DNA from: Casuarius casuarius
Lineage: Eukaryota; Chordata; Aves; Casuariiformes; Casuariidae
Length of the DNA stretch: 64,000 bases
NCBI GenBank assembly: GCA_003342895.1
Contig: PTFA01000035.1
Coordinates: 4,381,114 to 4,445,113, forward strand
Direction of reading: 5' to 3'
A program made the translations under genes and the position numbers. Positions 11,786-24,870 of the stretch are shown piece by piece. Under the pieces are notes generated by a model. It was not told the DNA's origin. It searched no databases and saw only the letters and a list, made by a program, of their open reading frames with translations. Position 1 is the first letter of the stretch. The number at the start of each line of letters is the position of its first letter.

Positions 11786-13649
11786 ACCAGTGACATGGAC
11801 TTTCTCCCTCCCACCTGTGCAGCAGTGTGAATTGTGGCATAGCATACATAGATGGATGTGTGCACTTCCTTAAAAACAGAAGATGAGAGTATACTACTTC
11901 ATAATTGACCATTAGCCTTTTTTTGTGCCTGTTGTAAATAACAAGGGATTTTCTTCATTCTGTCCTGGTATCTTTATGGAAAAATCGAATGGATGAGCTA
12001 AAACACTGGACTGTGCAGAAGCCTGGGTGGCTATCACGTAGTAGCTGGGCTTGAACACTTAAAAGTGAGAACTGTTTCTTTCTTAACCGTTTATATTCCA
12101 TTTGCAGTGCTTGATTTATTTACTCGAGACAGCAGTGCAAAGTATTTTGTGTCTGTCTTTGTGCCACAGATCCGCATTTATACATCCTGTATTTGAATAC
12201 AAGAGGGAGACACTGAAGGAATGATAAAACTCAGGTGAATATGCATTAACTAAAGTCAGGTAAAATAGACACAGAGCAATGGTGCGTCAGAGTCCCGATG
12301 AGCATGTATCTGTGGAAATTCATCAGGAAGGCGTTTCTGTTTGAAGTTGGCCGGATCGGAGAGTATTGCTACTAATCCTCAATGCCCCTATTTCAGGATG
12401 CGGCTGCTGTCTCGTGACAGGAGTGGGTTAGAAGACTTAAAAGTTTGGTTAAAGTCCCGAGAGAGCAGAATTCTTCGGCGATGCCAGCTGAAGAGAGACT
12501 TCTTTATTCTTGAAAAGCTCTTCCCAGCACTGGTGGCGCTCACAAGGCAGCAGTCACTACTGAGAGGGTTGTGATTCTCACAGCTATCAAAAGATCACAA
12601 AGCACGTCGTGGTCATGCGAAAAAACACACGGGAAATCCCTTCCTCGCCCCTTTCTCCCCACACTCATTACTTCTCCTTTTTTCCTAGGTTTTTTGTAGT
12701 GTGTGTGGTCTATTTAAAATTTTTGAGGTGGAAAAAACACGTGTTTTCTCTAATCAGTCAGGATATTCCTATGATGTATTAGAAATCACCTTTTCTAATC
12801 CACACTCATCACAGTGTTTCTTGGAAGCTGGGAGGGGGCGAAGGCAAGGGGAACAAGAGTTGATTACAGGCTACAACGTACCACTATCTCTTGAAATGAC
12901 CGAACACTTATTCATGCTTCACCTTTATTGTGTTTAAAATACAAAAGGCAGTTCTTTTTGTTCAGGCTTTTTTTAAGGTATCGTTTATCAAGGTCAAGCA
13001 AGCGTGGTTAAATCCATTGGCAGATGCTGGTATTGGCCTGGTGCGCAGTGCCTGCGGCACCTTTGGCCCCGGGCCCAGCTAATATGCTTAGCCAGCCCTA
13101 GTAAGTTGATACATCTTGATAACACAGTGGAAAGTGGGTTCAACTTTCTGAATTTGTCGAGGCATTAAATATGTTTATGGTGGAAAATGTAGCTACAGTA
13201 TTTTCAGAGATATAATATATGCTATCAATTGTACTGATTTTCTTGCAATGCTATACTTTTTCATTTGCAATTTTATTGGGAAACTGTCAAAAGAAGTCTT
13301 ACTAGGTTGCATAACAGTGTAAATTGGTTTTTCAGGGCATGGTTTAAAATTGTTGAATCTAAATTCCCTATTTTGCTTTGAAGATTGATCTAGAATCTGT
13401 TCGTTGATTTGGTTAGCAAGTGTCAGACACCAGAAATAAAACTGTAAATGCTGCTTCAATAGCAGAGGGATACATAACAGTTCCGGAAATGAATACGCTT
13501 CACTAATACTGTTTTCAAATGTCAGTTTTCTTTTGGTTACATTTATTCTGATGAGTTTCCGACAGGTAGACATTTGACGACTCAGAGCAGGATAATTTAT
13601 TTATGACACTGGACATCAAGGCGTTTTGCATGCCAGGAGGAATTGCCAG

Positions 13650-13860
13650 CGCTCTCATGCCGAGCTGCTGTTTTCTGTGTCCGAGGCAAACGTGGTGGTA
13701 GCTTCCGTGAAGCCCGTGTGTCCTGCTGCGGCAGCTGGGAGCTACGTTGTGTAGAATCACCAGCGAAACGGCGGAGCGTAACGAAGCAGAAACAGCCGGG
13801 CGTTGCTCCTGCTGCTGCACCACAGCGTGCTGGTTTCTATTTCGACCTCCCTTTCCACGT
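13650..13860. other. GC-rich patch
   Basis: Raised CpG over about 200 bases (GCGAAACGGCGGAGCG at about 13763). Nothing recognisable is encoded. Listed because it belongs to the series of similar patches across the intron. Confidence 0.35.
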
Positions 13861-16229
13861 GAAGTTAGGCCTTTTCATATGAGATGAGGAATACCTTTGA
13901 CTTGCATGTTAGTAAATGTTTAGGATCGAGGTACTGGCTGTGGTTGTGTAAGTTCAGCCTCTCCCCATGTGCTTCATGCACCAAAACGTCAGTCGTTGTG
14001 TGTCAAAGGGGAATAATTCGTGTTCTTCCCCATTTCCTTGACTGTCGCAGTGAGGCTTGTTAAAATGAACCATGGCAGATTTTTGTGGATAATTGGTATG
14101 TGCAGTGCCTCCCTCTTTAGCAGTGTTCGCGGTTGTGTGCCATTATTTAGGACAAGCTAATATTTAAAACCAGACTTCAGGAAGGAATGTTATGACTGTT
14201 CCACAGGAAGAATGGGGATCAGTGTTCAAAAAGCTCAAGAGTATGATGATCACTGAGGTCAATTCAGAACTTTTTTTTGTGTGTGCAAAACCCGAGCTGA
14301 AACCTGTGCCTTACACGAGTCTATCCCAAAGCATGAGTTGCATGCGAGGAATGCCAAGTACTTGTAGCTTCTGGAGTAGTCTCTGCCACTGATGTGTCTG
14401 GAGATGAAGAGTGTTTTCCATGGGGTTTTTCATTCATCATGTAGTCAGTGACTACTCTGAAGCATAAGGTATCTAAATACTCACAGTTTCTTCAGTGTAG
14501 GTTGGATGAAAATCTTCATGTGGAAATTCTCTATTAGCCCTCCTTTCAGGAGTCTTGGTGACCTTGGGGAAATCTTGGTGCAGTGTTTCTGGAACTCGGG
14601 ATATAACATATTTGTCAATTTCTGGAAATAAAACATTTATCACGGACAGTACCATCAGCCCAAACAGTGATTGAAATAATAAACTTTGAAACGTGTATAG
14701 ACGGGTAATTGTCAGCAATGCTCAGCTCATACCAGCAGAAAATAAGAGACGACTCATAGTTCAGGAAGGGAAGTGCCTGTGGTGCGAGCCGGCGGAAATG
14801 CCTTGTTAGCTCACAGCATGGAGAAAAGAGCCAGGAGCTTCCTCCTCTTTAGTCTTCCAAGAGGAATGTTTATTTGTGAAAACCCTTTCAAAGGGTTGAG
14901 AATGTTGTGTGAGAAAGGAGAAACCTAATGTACATGCTTACGTTACCAAAAAAAGAGTGTAAATGAATTGCAGCGGCTGGGTTACTGTGGAGCTCATGCA
15001 GGACTGGTGAGCGCTCGTGGAGCCGGTACGTGAAAGCAAAGGCACAGAACCTGGAAAACCAGCTCAGAACAGAGATGCCGTCTTTCAGAAACGAGCTGCG
15101 TGTTTTGTACTGCCGAACACCAGAATACCTGGCCTCTGGTGCCTCCCTGGCAGAGAAGACTTTCTTTGGTGGGCAGAGCAAGGTGACCTGGTGGCTGCAT
15201 CTCCTGGGCCTGAGCAGTGATGCAAAGCTGAGGCCACTTTTCATACAGCTTCTCTTAGGACTTTCTAAGTGTGCGACTGCAGAGACCTGGCATTAGTCAG
15301 TAAGCGGCTACTGTTGTGCGGTTCAATGGGACTCTTCTGCCAGCTTCAGTAGCTGCAGACTGAGGCCCGTCCTGCTCGTGCTGGCACCTGTGGTGCAGGT
15401 TTCTGCCGCTTTGCTGGTGTGGCGGCATCTGGGAAGCATCTGCTTGCCTTGCCTTGGAGCCCCAACAGTGTGCTTTTATTGCACGGAGAGGAGAGGAAGA
15501 GGTTGCCCGAAAGTTGATTTTTTTTGGGTGGTAGCTCGTTGCTGTTAGACTGTTTCTGGTCATCCTTCTGCCGGTGGTGCAGCTGCAGTGGTGTGGTGCC
15601 TGGTAATGAGAGCTTGAACAGTTTCTCACAGTGGAAATTAAACTGTGTAGAGGAAGTAAATGTCTGGAGCTGTCTGCGTTACTGAGGCCTCCTCAGTGAG
15701 TGGAGCTCCTTCTGCCTCTGACCTGTGGCAGCTCATGATTCAACTGTTGTTCTTTGCAATCACTTTTTTAAGTTAGTCTCATCCTGCAGTAAGGTTCGGA
15801 GAGGTTTGCTGATTAAATTATTTAGCAGTAACAGGGTTTTGTGTGATATCTGTGTCTGAAGCATTCACATACAAATTTCCAAGAATAATAAAGGAGTAAA
15901 AAGCCATTCAAGGTAGGAAATAAAATGCTGAGTAGATGATATATAATGACATGAGCTCTTAAAACTTCCACAAAATTGGGAGAGGGAGATAGTCTGGAAA
16001 CACAGGCTCTAAATGGCAAACTTATTGCTTGCTGTGTTATTAATATTTATATATTCTTGATATTAATGTATCCCATAACTGTGCTATGCAGCCAAGTTCA
16101 TTCATACATGCCAGTTAGGCAAAAGGTTTTAATATCTGGAGGTATCACAAATCAGGGCACAAAAGCAAACCAAACTGTGTTTGCTCTTAGCCTATTATTT
16201 GAGAGATGAAGCAAAGCTGTGAGGGTACA

Positions 16230-16400
16230 TGGGTTTTCTGGGCCGCAAGCGGCTGTTGCGGGCGCCCTCTCAACGGAGTGCTGGGCGCCTGCCCCGGGCT
16301 GCTAGAAACCCTTCCTGCAGGCAGCCTGGCGTCCCTCCTCCTCCTCCTCCTCCCGCTGGCACCCCGTGTGATCCGAGGCTGGACAGGCTCATGCCCACCA
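16230..16400. other. GC-rich patch with (CCT)n
   Basis: CpG-rich sequence beginning near CCGCAAGCGGCTG runs into a short CCT trinucleotide repeat at 16334-16353. The leucine-rich open frame across it results from the CTC repeat, not from a real signal peptide. Confidence 0.4.
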
Positions 16401-16689
16401 GGTCTTCTCGCCCAGACTTGAGATTTGGGGTTGCATGCATGTCAAAACTTTCTCTGCTTTAATTCAGCTGTTAGGTAGTGAATGTGGTTTCTCCATCCAG
16501 ATGACTTTAACAAGGTCAGAAGAGACAAGGAATGTTGTTTTATGCTGAAAGTTGAGCAAATGTTAGCAAAAGTTTGGAAGGTGGAATGGGTGATGTAACC
16601 GCTAAACTGGTTTCTAACATCTGCTAACATTCAGTAAATAGGGAGCGTTTCTTAAAAAGGGAGTAGTAACTGGGCAGCCAGTCTGAGGA

Positions 16690-16915
16690 CTGTCTCTTCC
16701 TTGCTCTTGGGACTGTCCCCCGGGGCGCGTGGGACCCTGCGGAGGAGAGGAGACCTGGCTGCTTCCCAGCCGGCGCAGCCGGAGGAGGTTTTGGAAGGCA
16801 GGGAGAGAGACGACCCCAGCAGCGAGCCTGAGCGCCGCGGGGCCCGGGCGGCTGTCGGGAGGATCAGGAAGCTGACGCCCGGCCAAGCGTCTGCGTCGCC
16901 GAGGTAAGGAGGAAA
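16690..16915 (+). promoter_or_regulatory. CpG-rich patch ending in a strong splice donor; possible cryptic first exon
   Basis: About 210 bases of CpG-rich sequence end at GCCGAG|GTAAGG, a near-ideal vertebrate 5' splice site with GT at 16904-16905. GC content falls soon afterwards. This layout is what the first exon of a CpG-island promoter looks like. No ATG-led conserved peptide is recognisable, so a non-coding RNA or alternative 5' exon is the reasonable reading. There is no transcript evidence in the sequence itself. Confidence 0.35.
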
Positions 16916-18479
16916 GCGCTTTGCTGTGGCCGTGTTACGTGGAATTTGTTCTGGCCCGGAAAACTGCTGAGTTGATTAGCTAAAAGCAAGCCAGGAAAAA
17001 AGGCTGTGCGCTACAAGGCCCTTGCAGCAGGGAAGGAAGGTTTTTTACAAAACTTTTAACTTGAATTCTTTTTTTTACCTACAGGAGCTGAAATTCCTTG
17101 CTTTTTCTTCTAGTTTGTGCTGATGAAACCATGCTTTGAGACCCTGGTGGTCTTGGGGTGCTTGCTCTAAGGTGCGAAGGGGGATTGCAGCTATGCTAAC
17201 GTACCTGCCCGAGTGTTTGTTACTTAATGTTGAAATTAACTTTCCTAAGGCTGGGGCATTTCTGGATTCTACGTGAAAAATGAACGGATAAAATCCTCGT
17301 ACTGTTAAGTTCAGCAGGAGTTACCTTGGGACTGTGATTTGTCCCCTTGGTATTTTTTGTTTATTTTTTTGGTTATGAGACTTCTTTTCTCTGTTTTGCA
17401 TGCTGCATATTTTACTTCACTCTCACCCAGCCAGATACTTTTTTTGTGCAGATGCCTTTTTTTCCTTAGATCCATTGAAGAATTTTATTTTCCAGTAAAA
17501 GTGTTTCTAAAAAGTATTGGAAGATAAACGCTCCATATGAGTCATGGATATTACCATTCATATCAGAATCTGCTACACTGCCCTTCCACTTGTTTTAATA
17601 TTGTATCAGTTGAGACTAGAACAGGCAACTGGGAGAGAAACTTCAGGAAAAGATGAGTGGGTGTGTTCTTCCCCTTGTATTTCTGTATTCCTTATAGAAA
17701 GGAGGGCATGCTGCCTGTTTTGCTATAGAATATGTGGCCACTACAGTTTTCTCCTGAAGTAAAGACAAAGTCAGCACTGTACTTACAGTTAATTTTACAT
17801 TCTCCTTTGCCTCCATTGTCAATTGTGTTGGGACATGCTAATGCATGTTATTTATTATGCAATTAAATCATAGCTTGTTGTGGCAAGGAAGATGAAGAGT
17901 TTGCTCACCAGTGGTGTTATTGGGAGAGCTCCCAAATTGGCTCTTTTCATCCTCTGTGAGATCGTTATCAACAATAAATCAAATGCAGGCTCTCCTCAGC
18001 CATTGCACGTTCGGGAAAACTCTTCCAGTGAGCTCGGGCTGCGCGTTGGAGTCGCTGGGTGCGAGGCAGCAGCGCTGCCCGCTGAGCAGAGCAGGCATCT
18101 CCGGGGGGCAGGCGTTGGCTATATTTTTTCTGTAGGCGACATGCTCTCTGAACTCTTCTGAAGCGCAAAGGGAATTAGTGGTGTACTCCTAGACAAAAAA
18201 AAGAGAGTGTATTTCACAATAAGCAGAACTTAGGAATGACTGGTGTTTTCCCGGCTTTTTTTATGATAGTAGGTATTTGTGAGGGAAACGCCACGAATGA
18301 GGAACCAGTGCTGTTTTCAGTCCTCCAACGTTAGCTACTTTTTGTTTCATATTTAAACTCTTTATTATTTTTCTCAATGGAGTAACAAGGCAAAGATAAA
18401 GGATTAACTCTGGGTATTTGAGAAGCGCAGAAGTGGTGTGCCTATGTGATGAAGCGGTTGGCTTCATGGAGGGTGTATG

Positions 18480-18985
18480 GCGAGTGTTACAAAAGAGACT
18501 GCAAGCGTGGTGTTTGCCTGAGGTCGCGCTCGCTAATAAGCTCCGAGTACAGCAGGGCGGTGGGGAAGCTCAGGACCTGTTGCTGGCGTGGTGGTGCTCT
18601 CCTTCCTTGCGCTTCCTGCAAAATGGTTGCAAATTCAGGAGGTTAGAAAAAGGCTTGGCTTGTTTCTCTCATGGCTTCCGTGAGGAAGCCCCCCCCCGGG
18701 GTGGTGCTGAGTGGGTGCCCTGCACCGGGACTCGCTGCGCAGCTACAGGCTGCAAACGTGCCCCGTGCACGGCGACGGCGAAGCCCCTCTGCTGCGGCGC
18801 ACTCGCTCCGTTCCCCAGGGCTGCACCGCCGCCCAGCCTCCATTTTGGCCGTAGGGCTTTGCCGCCCAGTGCCAGGCGCGGGCTGGGCCGGCAGCCGTGC
18901 AGGCACGGAGAGGCATGGGGGAAAGGCACTGGGCCCTGCCCGAGGCCGTACAGAAAGGGGATTTAGCAGGAGGAGGAGGAGGAGG
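18480..18985. other. GC-rich island in intron, ending in (GGA)n
   Basis: This is one of the longer GC islands (about 500 bases), with many CpG from 18680 onward, a C9G4 run at 18689-18701 and a GGA repeat at 18968-18985. Overlapping frames of up to 182 codons on both strands have no recognisable domain. An orphan CpG island is the simplest description. Confidence 0.5.
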
Positions 18986-19904
18986 TGCGCACGGCCAGAG
19001 TAGAAAAGGGGGGAAGGAGAAAAAAATCAATAGTTCATTACATCTGTAGAGTGCATGAAAGAGAAAAGGGATCAATAGTTCATCGGATCTGGGGTCTCTG
19101 CTCGTGAAATGTGGGTGGTTAATGTAAGAATATTTTAATGGCATCATCGTTCATGTTCTTTATTTCAGCTAGTGCACATTACATAACAGCTTATATCCAT
19201 GTATACGTAAAAAGATAAAGGAGAAGTCGAAATTAAGGGTGGGCAGCTTGCAAATCTCATTTTTAGAGGAAGGCAGTCACCTAAAGACATCTTGTTGACA
19301 AATACGAAATAATTCTTTGAGGCTCGTCTTTCCTCCCTCACCCCCGGTGTCTACACCATGATAGCGCTGGTTGAAATCCTGCAGTTTTCAGTCCGGATTT
19401 TAGTGAATACGAGTTTTGTCTGCAAAATTCGGCTTTGTGGATTTAATAGTATACAGCCGAGGTGCAAAGTAAATACTGTATTATAACAGATGGATTTCAG
19501 ACATTGGTGTGAAAGTTTATACAAAATGAGCTCACTTATTTAACATATGGGCCAGAAGTAATGCAGTCATGCAGTTTTCATGATTATGCTGTAGTGAAAT
19601 AATAGCTACTGTACTATAAAGGTATATTTTTAGAAAGGAGGGTGCAGGCGTACAATATTAGTTTGCACTGGCACTTCGTGGTAGATGTAAATAGTTTAAT
19701 TGAAAAGGGCTACTGTTAGTACAAAGTATTTTCTATATATTTTTATTAATTTAAAAATGTGTATTGGCCAACATTTTTAAGCCATTAAAGATTTCATGAG
19801 GTCCATTAAAGTATGCTGTGTAACAGCTGTGTAATATCCCTGTATTCAGACCTCGCGTACTAACACAGGAATTCTTTCTTCCATTTAGGAGTATCAGTTG
19901 CCGT

Positions 19905-20270
19905 AACTATTTATCGGCGCTCCCTCGCGCTCAGAGCACTCTGGCGCGTAGGTTCGCTGTGTAACGGGAGCGCCGGATGCGGCCTGAGGGCCGGGAGCAG
20001 TGCCCTGGCCTGTGCTGGCCCCGCGAGAAGCGCCGCGGTCTGCGGGCCGCTTGCTTTCCGCTGGGACGCTGCAGCAACCCTCGGGGAGGCTGCGGAGCAC
20101 GAGGACGTGGAGCTCGCCACAGCCGTGGGGAGCGGGCGAGTGCGCTGCTGGCCTCCGGGCGCGAGCGCTGCGCGACCTTGCCAGCTTTAATAAGGCATCA
20201 GCTAATTGCGTGGCACCTCCAGGCGTCCCCCCCACCCCGTGCCCCTGCCTTCTTATCCATGTCGCCTCCT
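19905..20270. other. CpG island in intron
   Basis: Dense CpG over about 350 bases (CCTCGCGCTCAGAGC near its start, GGCGCGTAGG at 19943), AT-rich on both sides. Frames on both strands are open because of composition. It forms a cluster with the islands at 18480 and 20615, all within 2.5 kb. Confidence 0.5.
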
Positions 20271-20507
20271 GCTTGAGGGGAAAGAGTTAACCGCAAGTCT
20301 GCAAACACGGGCGAATTTAGGAGACAGTTGCATCCTATGTATGAAGCAGATTCACTGTTCAAATTCTTCAGCAGACTTGTCTCCCCAGCCTTGCCAAGGC
20401 TGCTGATCTCTTGGGCCACGGACATCTGTCTGAACGTCAGTACGACGTTTTGCCTTCAGAATTAATTGGGAGCTACAAAAGCTTTGACATAGAGTTTGGC
20501 ATAGCTT

Positions 20508-20526
20508 CCCCCCCCCCTCCCCCCCC
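20508..20526 (+). repeat. Poly-C tract C10-T-C8
   Basis: Ten C, one T, then eight C. The complementary strand is G-rich. The same arrangement (C11-T-C8) occurs at 60697-60716 next to the downstream CpG island. Confidence 0.9.
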
Positions 20527-20549
20527 TTAATATTCCGCAGTCTCCAGAT

Positions 20550-20605
20550 ATCCTGCTTAACTCATTCGGTTTCACCATCTGTAATGAAGAAGCCGAATAT
20601 TTAGG
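20550..20605 (+). mobile_element. MIR-like SINE fragment
   Basis: CTTAACTCATTCGGTTTCACCATCTGTAATGAAG resembles the MIR core phrase 'cctcagtttccccatctgtaaaatg'. Only this short part can be recognised. The flanks are too diverged to assign. Confidence 0.4.
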
Positions 20606-20614
20606 ATTCTGAGC

Positions 20615-20894
20615 GGTGGCACTTGGTCAGGCCTCGGTGCGAGGCGGGAGGCGTGTTTGTGCCCGGGAGAAGAGCAAGCGCCTGACACATCTGCCCTCGG
20701 TCCCCCGGGTACTGCTGCTCACTCACAGGGCCGCGTCACCCTCCTGCCGTGGCCAGGCGGTGACGGCGCAGTGCGTGTGCCGCTGGCCCTGCTGGGAGTT
20801 TGATCCGTTCCTCTCCCCCACGCCCCGCAGCGCCGTGCGGAGGTGTCCGGCACGCTCTGTTGGCTTCGGTGGGATACCCGTGGACTTCGCGTAG
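20615..20894 (+). promoter_or_regulatory. CpG-rich patch ending in a splice donor; possible cryptic first exon
   Basis: About 280 bases rich in CpG end in GCGTAG|GTAAGG, with GT at 20895-20896, after which the sequence becomes AT-richer. This repeats the pattern at 16690-16915. The reading frames across it are not recognisable. A non-coding first exon on the + strand is possible. Confidence 0.33.
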
Positions 20895-21734
20895 GTAAGG
20901 CCAAACTTGAGCGTGGCAGGATTGACAGTGCACCTGCGAAAACAGGCTAGGCTTTATAATCCGTAATTCAAATGTTTATTTTAGAAGGAAGTGCCTTGGC
21001 TGGCAGGCGGTGAAGTGTGTGGTGATAGCCAAGTAAGCGTAAGTGGAAGGAGGTATGAGCAGGTTGAGGCACGTGCTTTTTCTCAAGCTGGTATATTCAG
21101 TGATTTTCAGCTAGTTAACATGATCCGCTGACGCCTCCCTGCCCCACAAAGGCTGTTACCGACAATAGCTGAATCCCAGTGAAAGCGTTTTGATTCCTCA
21201 CAACAAGCTACAGAAGGGCTGGAGAATCAGCAACGTTAAAATCGCCTTTCGTAGCAGGTAGCGACACTTGCACCCAGTCCTTCTGTACGGAGGTATTTCT
21301 GTACCTAGAAATATTCAGCCTAGGTGAGATTTATTTCCATTATAACATGTTAACAGCTCAATGCTGGATCTTAGTTTTTATTCATTGTAGGCTATATTGC
21401 ATCAATTTATCGTTATTACTATTGTTGGCACGCTAGAGATGGAGGTCTGGATTCTCCGCCGAAAGAAAATGGCGTAAGCTTTGGCTTGACCATACTGTTA
21501 TACCAACAGCTTAGGCAATAAAACTAGAAGTGCCCGCTCCATGTAGTCAGACCCTCTGTTAGATCTAATTCATCTGAATATTTTTCTTGGTAATAAATTG
21601 GCCTACCTGCATCACTACTGCTTTCCACTGTGCTGCCTTGTTTCTTCTACCTCCGAGATCAAATCACTCTCTTCCGCTGTTGGCTGTCAGGTCGGCAGGT
21701 GTTTATATAACCTGTCCTGTGCAGAAGGACCATG

Positions 21735-21860
21735 TAACCCCCGCGACCCCGCGTGCCAGCTTTCGGCCAGCCCCTCGGCGGGGCTGCGCTCGCAGGCGCG
21801 CGGAGCCGCTGCAGCAACCAGCTCCCCTGGCACTGCTCTGCCAGGTGCTTTGCTTTCACC
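21735..21860. other. GC-rich patch
   Basis: CpG-rich over about 120 bases (CGCGACCCCGCGTGCC; GCTCGCAGGCGCGCGG at about 21788). No gene feature is recognised. Confidence 0.35.
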
Positions 21861-23239
21861 GCTGTTCAGGTTGGAAGCAGTCGTGTTTCTTCCATAGTCG
21901 TTCCGTGCTGAGCTGCCCGCTTCCAAAATCGTTGTTATCTGTTTCTCTCTTGGAAGCTGAGGATCTCCAGGCCGTTTTTCATTACTTCACATTTATCAAA
22001 ATAAGATATTCTCACCGTGGTATTCCAAGTTGCCTACCATACAGTCGCTCTATGCTATTCATCACCGTCGCATTAAACGTGTGTGTTTTGCAATAATTTT
22101 CGGGAATGTGGCACCAGCTAATTTAATATCTCGGAGTAGGTTTGTTCCTTGGATATCTGGCTCACTTTACTGTGGTGTCGCCATAGATGAAATCAGAAGG
22201 GAGAGCGCTAATGTTGCTCCCTGAAGCAGAAGAAACAGCAGAGAAATACATTTGGTGGTGGCAGAAGCAGTAATTTAGGTTGACAAAATTATGTGTTATT
22301 TGCTATGCCTGTGTTGTTTTCTTAGCTTGTGAAAGAAGAGTGCTATTGTTAGATAAGATTATAAATCCACAGGTGCTGCATGATACAAGACAACTATATT
22401 TGTCTGGGGTAAATTTGTAATAGTTCTGACAATAGTTTGAAATTGTGCATGAATTGCTGATGGTCCTTGTTCTTCTCCCTTACGATGTTCCCCTGAATTT
22501 TGTAAAGACTAATTACTGTGCTCCCACTTAGCGCTGGTCTTTTCCATCAGTAATCATTCACAACTTGCTAGATGCCTGCAGCTACACGTCAGTCATTTAA
22601 GCAACCCTGAGAAGTGTTTTGTAATTTATTTTTCACATTAGACAACCCATCTGGTAATGGAAGAAGCTAATAGTTGTAAGCGTATTATCAGCTTGAAGTC
22701 ACGCCAGTTCTGAACGTGGTAATTAGCGGATGCGTCAGCCGCTGCGGTTGACTCCGAGCACGCACGTGTGTGCGTCTGCCTGCACCTAGGCAGGACTGTT
22801 TCCCTCTCTTTTCTTGCTGTGTAAAAGACTCCTAGCTGGGAAAAAGCCTCCTAATAGTGGCCTTGCTTTGGTACATGGTATAAATATGGGTATATTTTAC
22901 AGCAGTGGTAAACTTATAAGAATAAAAACATTAAGAAAGAAAATAATAAGTTTTTTGAGGCTCCCCTGTTCATCGAGGATCTTTTCAGAAACAATGTTAT
23001 TAAAATGGACTTTGAAGAGAAGTTTCCTATGGAAATGCAGAGTAACAGCTTTTGTAGGTGGGACAATATTTTTCTTTAGACTATAGTGGTATGTTTTGGT
23101 GTTTTATTTTGCAGTATGTGCTTGAGTAATGAAAGAGGATGGAAAACGAAAATTCTTGCTTATCCCTTTGCCAATTAACCCAATCTAATTTAAAGTCAAT
23201 TGGGACTGACTCTTTTCTGCTCTAATAGTTGTAACCACA

Positions 23240-23345
23240 GGCAAGAAACTTCAGGTTGCTTTAAGATAAGGCTTGATCATTTAGTGAAATAGTCAGGAGT
23301 ACGTTATTTACAGTAGCAAGGGACTAAACTTAATGGCCCAGTCTT
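23240..23345 (+). mobile_element. CR1-type LINE 3' end fragment (ancient)
   Basis: AAACTTCAGGTTGCTTTAAG, then AAGGCTTGATCA and GGGACTAAACTTAATGGCCC, keep the order of phrases in the CR1 3' terminal region ('ggactggacttgatggcc'). A T run follows. The usual terminal ATTCTATGA-type repeat is not seen, so the copy is truncated or decayed. Confidence 0.45.
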
Positions 23346-24694
23346 TTTTTTTTTTTTTTAATTCTGTTTATCTGGCAGAAGTTAGTCTGTGCTGAATGGT
23401 CTTAACATCTTTTTTTTCCCCTTGTCGTTCTACAAGAATCAAATAATGAAGCTCCCGTCCTCTGGCTTGGGAGATATCCCACAGTTCACTCTTGATATTC
23501 AGCCTAAGCTGCTTTTTTTTCTAAACTTGTATGATGACTTCCTAAACAGTTCTTCATGCTGCGTGTTAAGACCTTTCACTTTTCTGTCCCTTTTCCCCTC
23601 TATTATTTTCATTTTAGCAAGTTCTGTAGTTTCAGTTCTTTTAACCTTTTCTTCTAAGTTAAGTTCAGTCAATCTTAAATCAGGGTTAAATGCTGAATAC
23701 AAATGCATGCATTTGCATACAAATGTTAGAAACATTAGAAGTGCACAAGTATAATTATTTCATTTACCCTATACTTTAATGGTTCTGTGATATGAAACTG
23801 GATTAAGGGCTTCATACCACTCTAAGAAATTAAATTGAAGGGTGGTTTTTGTTCCTTCTTCTTACAAACTGGAAGGAGCCAGAGGTGCGATTAGGCTTTT
23901 GCTTTTGACGTGTGCCCCATAACTCTCCGCTGAGGGACGCTTTCTGGGTCCATCCCTTTGACGCATTTTGCTGCCTGTTTTCAGAACAAGCCATCTGTTT
24001 TCACTGGGTATATTTCACAGTTTTATTCAAATATGCTGAAAGCTGCTGAAGGAAGAAATTTTTTTCAGGCGCTTTAAGTATGACTAAGTGCAGTGACTGA
24101 TGTCTAGCTTTACTCTTCAAGACTGCGTATTTGAATAATGGAATTAGGCTTGGCACAAGCTAATCAGAGCTCTCTGATTTCTTTCTTGCCTCCATGAAGA
24201 GCCCCTGTGATTCTTTCCAACTTGTCATGATAAACTCAACTAACAAGAGACTATTCACCATGTGAATAATTATTTTGACAGGCATTTTTGCTATTAAGAT
24301 AGCACTAAAATTTCTGCCAGGAGTACTCAGGCCAGCTTTTGGTGCTGGCAAGTGAGGAACCTGACTCTGGCTTTCTCTGCAGGAATGGTTGTCGCTTCGG
24401 CAAGCCCTTCGTTCCCATCTGCTGAAGGAGAATGCTCCAAATGCTCTCTCCTTTTTTCATTTTTCTGTTTTTTAATGATTTGGTTATTGGGATTTGAAGA
24501 GAGGGATGCTGACAGAGCAACGGAGGGTTGTTGGGAAAGACCTTAGGCTGTGGTTGCCGATGGCTCCTTAAAAGGTAGAATGTGAATGGAGTATGTGAGC
24601 AGTGACTGAATGTAAGTGAAGGTGAAGCTTTGTTTTAGATTAGAGAAACTTTTGGTGCATCCAGCTGTGGCAGTTGGGAAGTTGCTGTTCCCAG

Positions 24695-24870
24695 CTTGGT
24701 TTTAGACCACTGCAGCAGGGCTGGGAAGCGCTGCCTCTCCGGGTGTCAACCTCGGCTGGGGGAGAAGGGCAAGCCGGGTCTTCGCGGCGCTGGCACCCAG
24801 CAAGCTCCTCAACCCGGGGTCTGTAGAGAGAACGCCGTTCGACGACGCGGTCGCTAGGGTCACCTCACTT
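24695..24870. other. GC-rich patch
   Basis: CpG-rich stretch (GGTCTTCGCGGCGCTGG; GAACGCCGTTCGACGACGCGG at about 24831) in AT-rich intron. No coding or RNA signature is recognised. Confidence 0.35.

Noticed and set aside
18418..18966. 182-codon plus-strand frame
   Set aside because: It coincides with a GC-rich island where stop codons are rare in all frames. Low-complexity Arg/Pro/Ala composition and no known motif.
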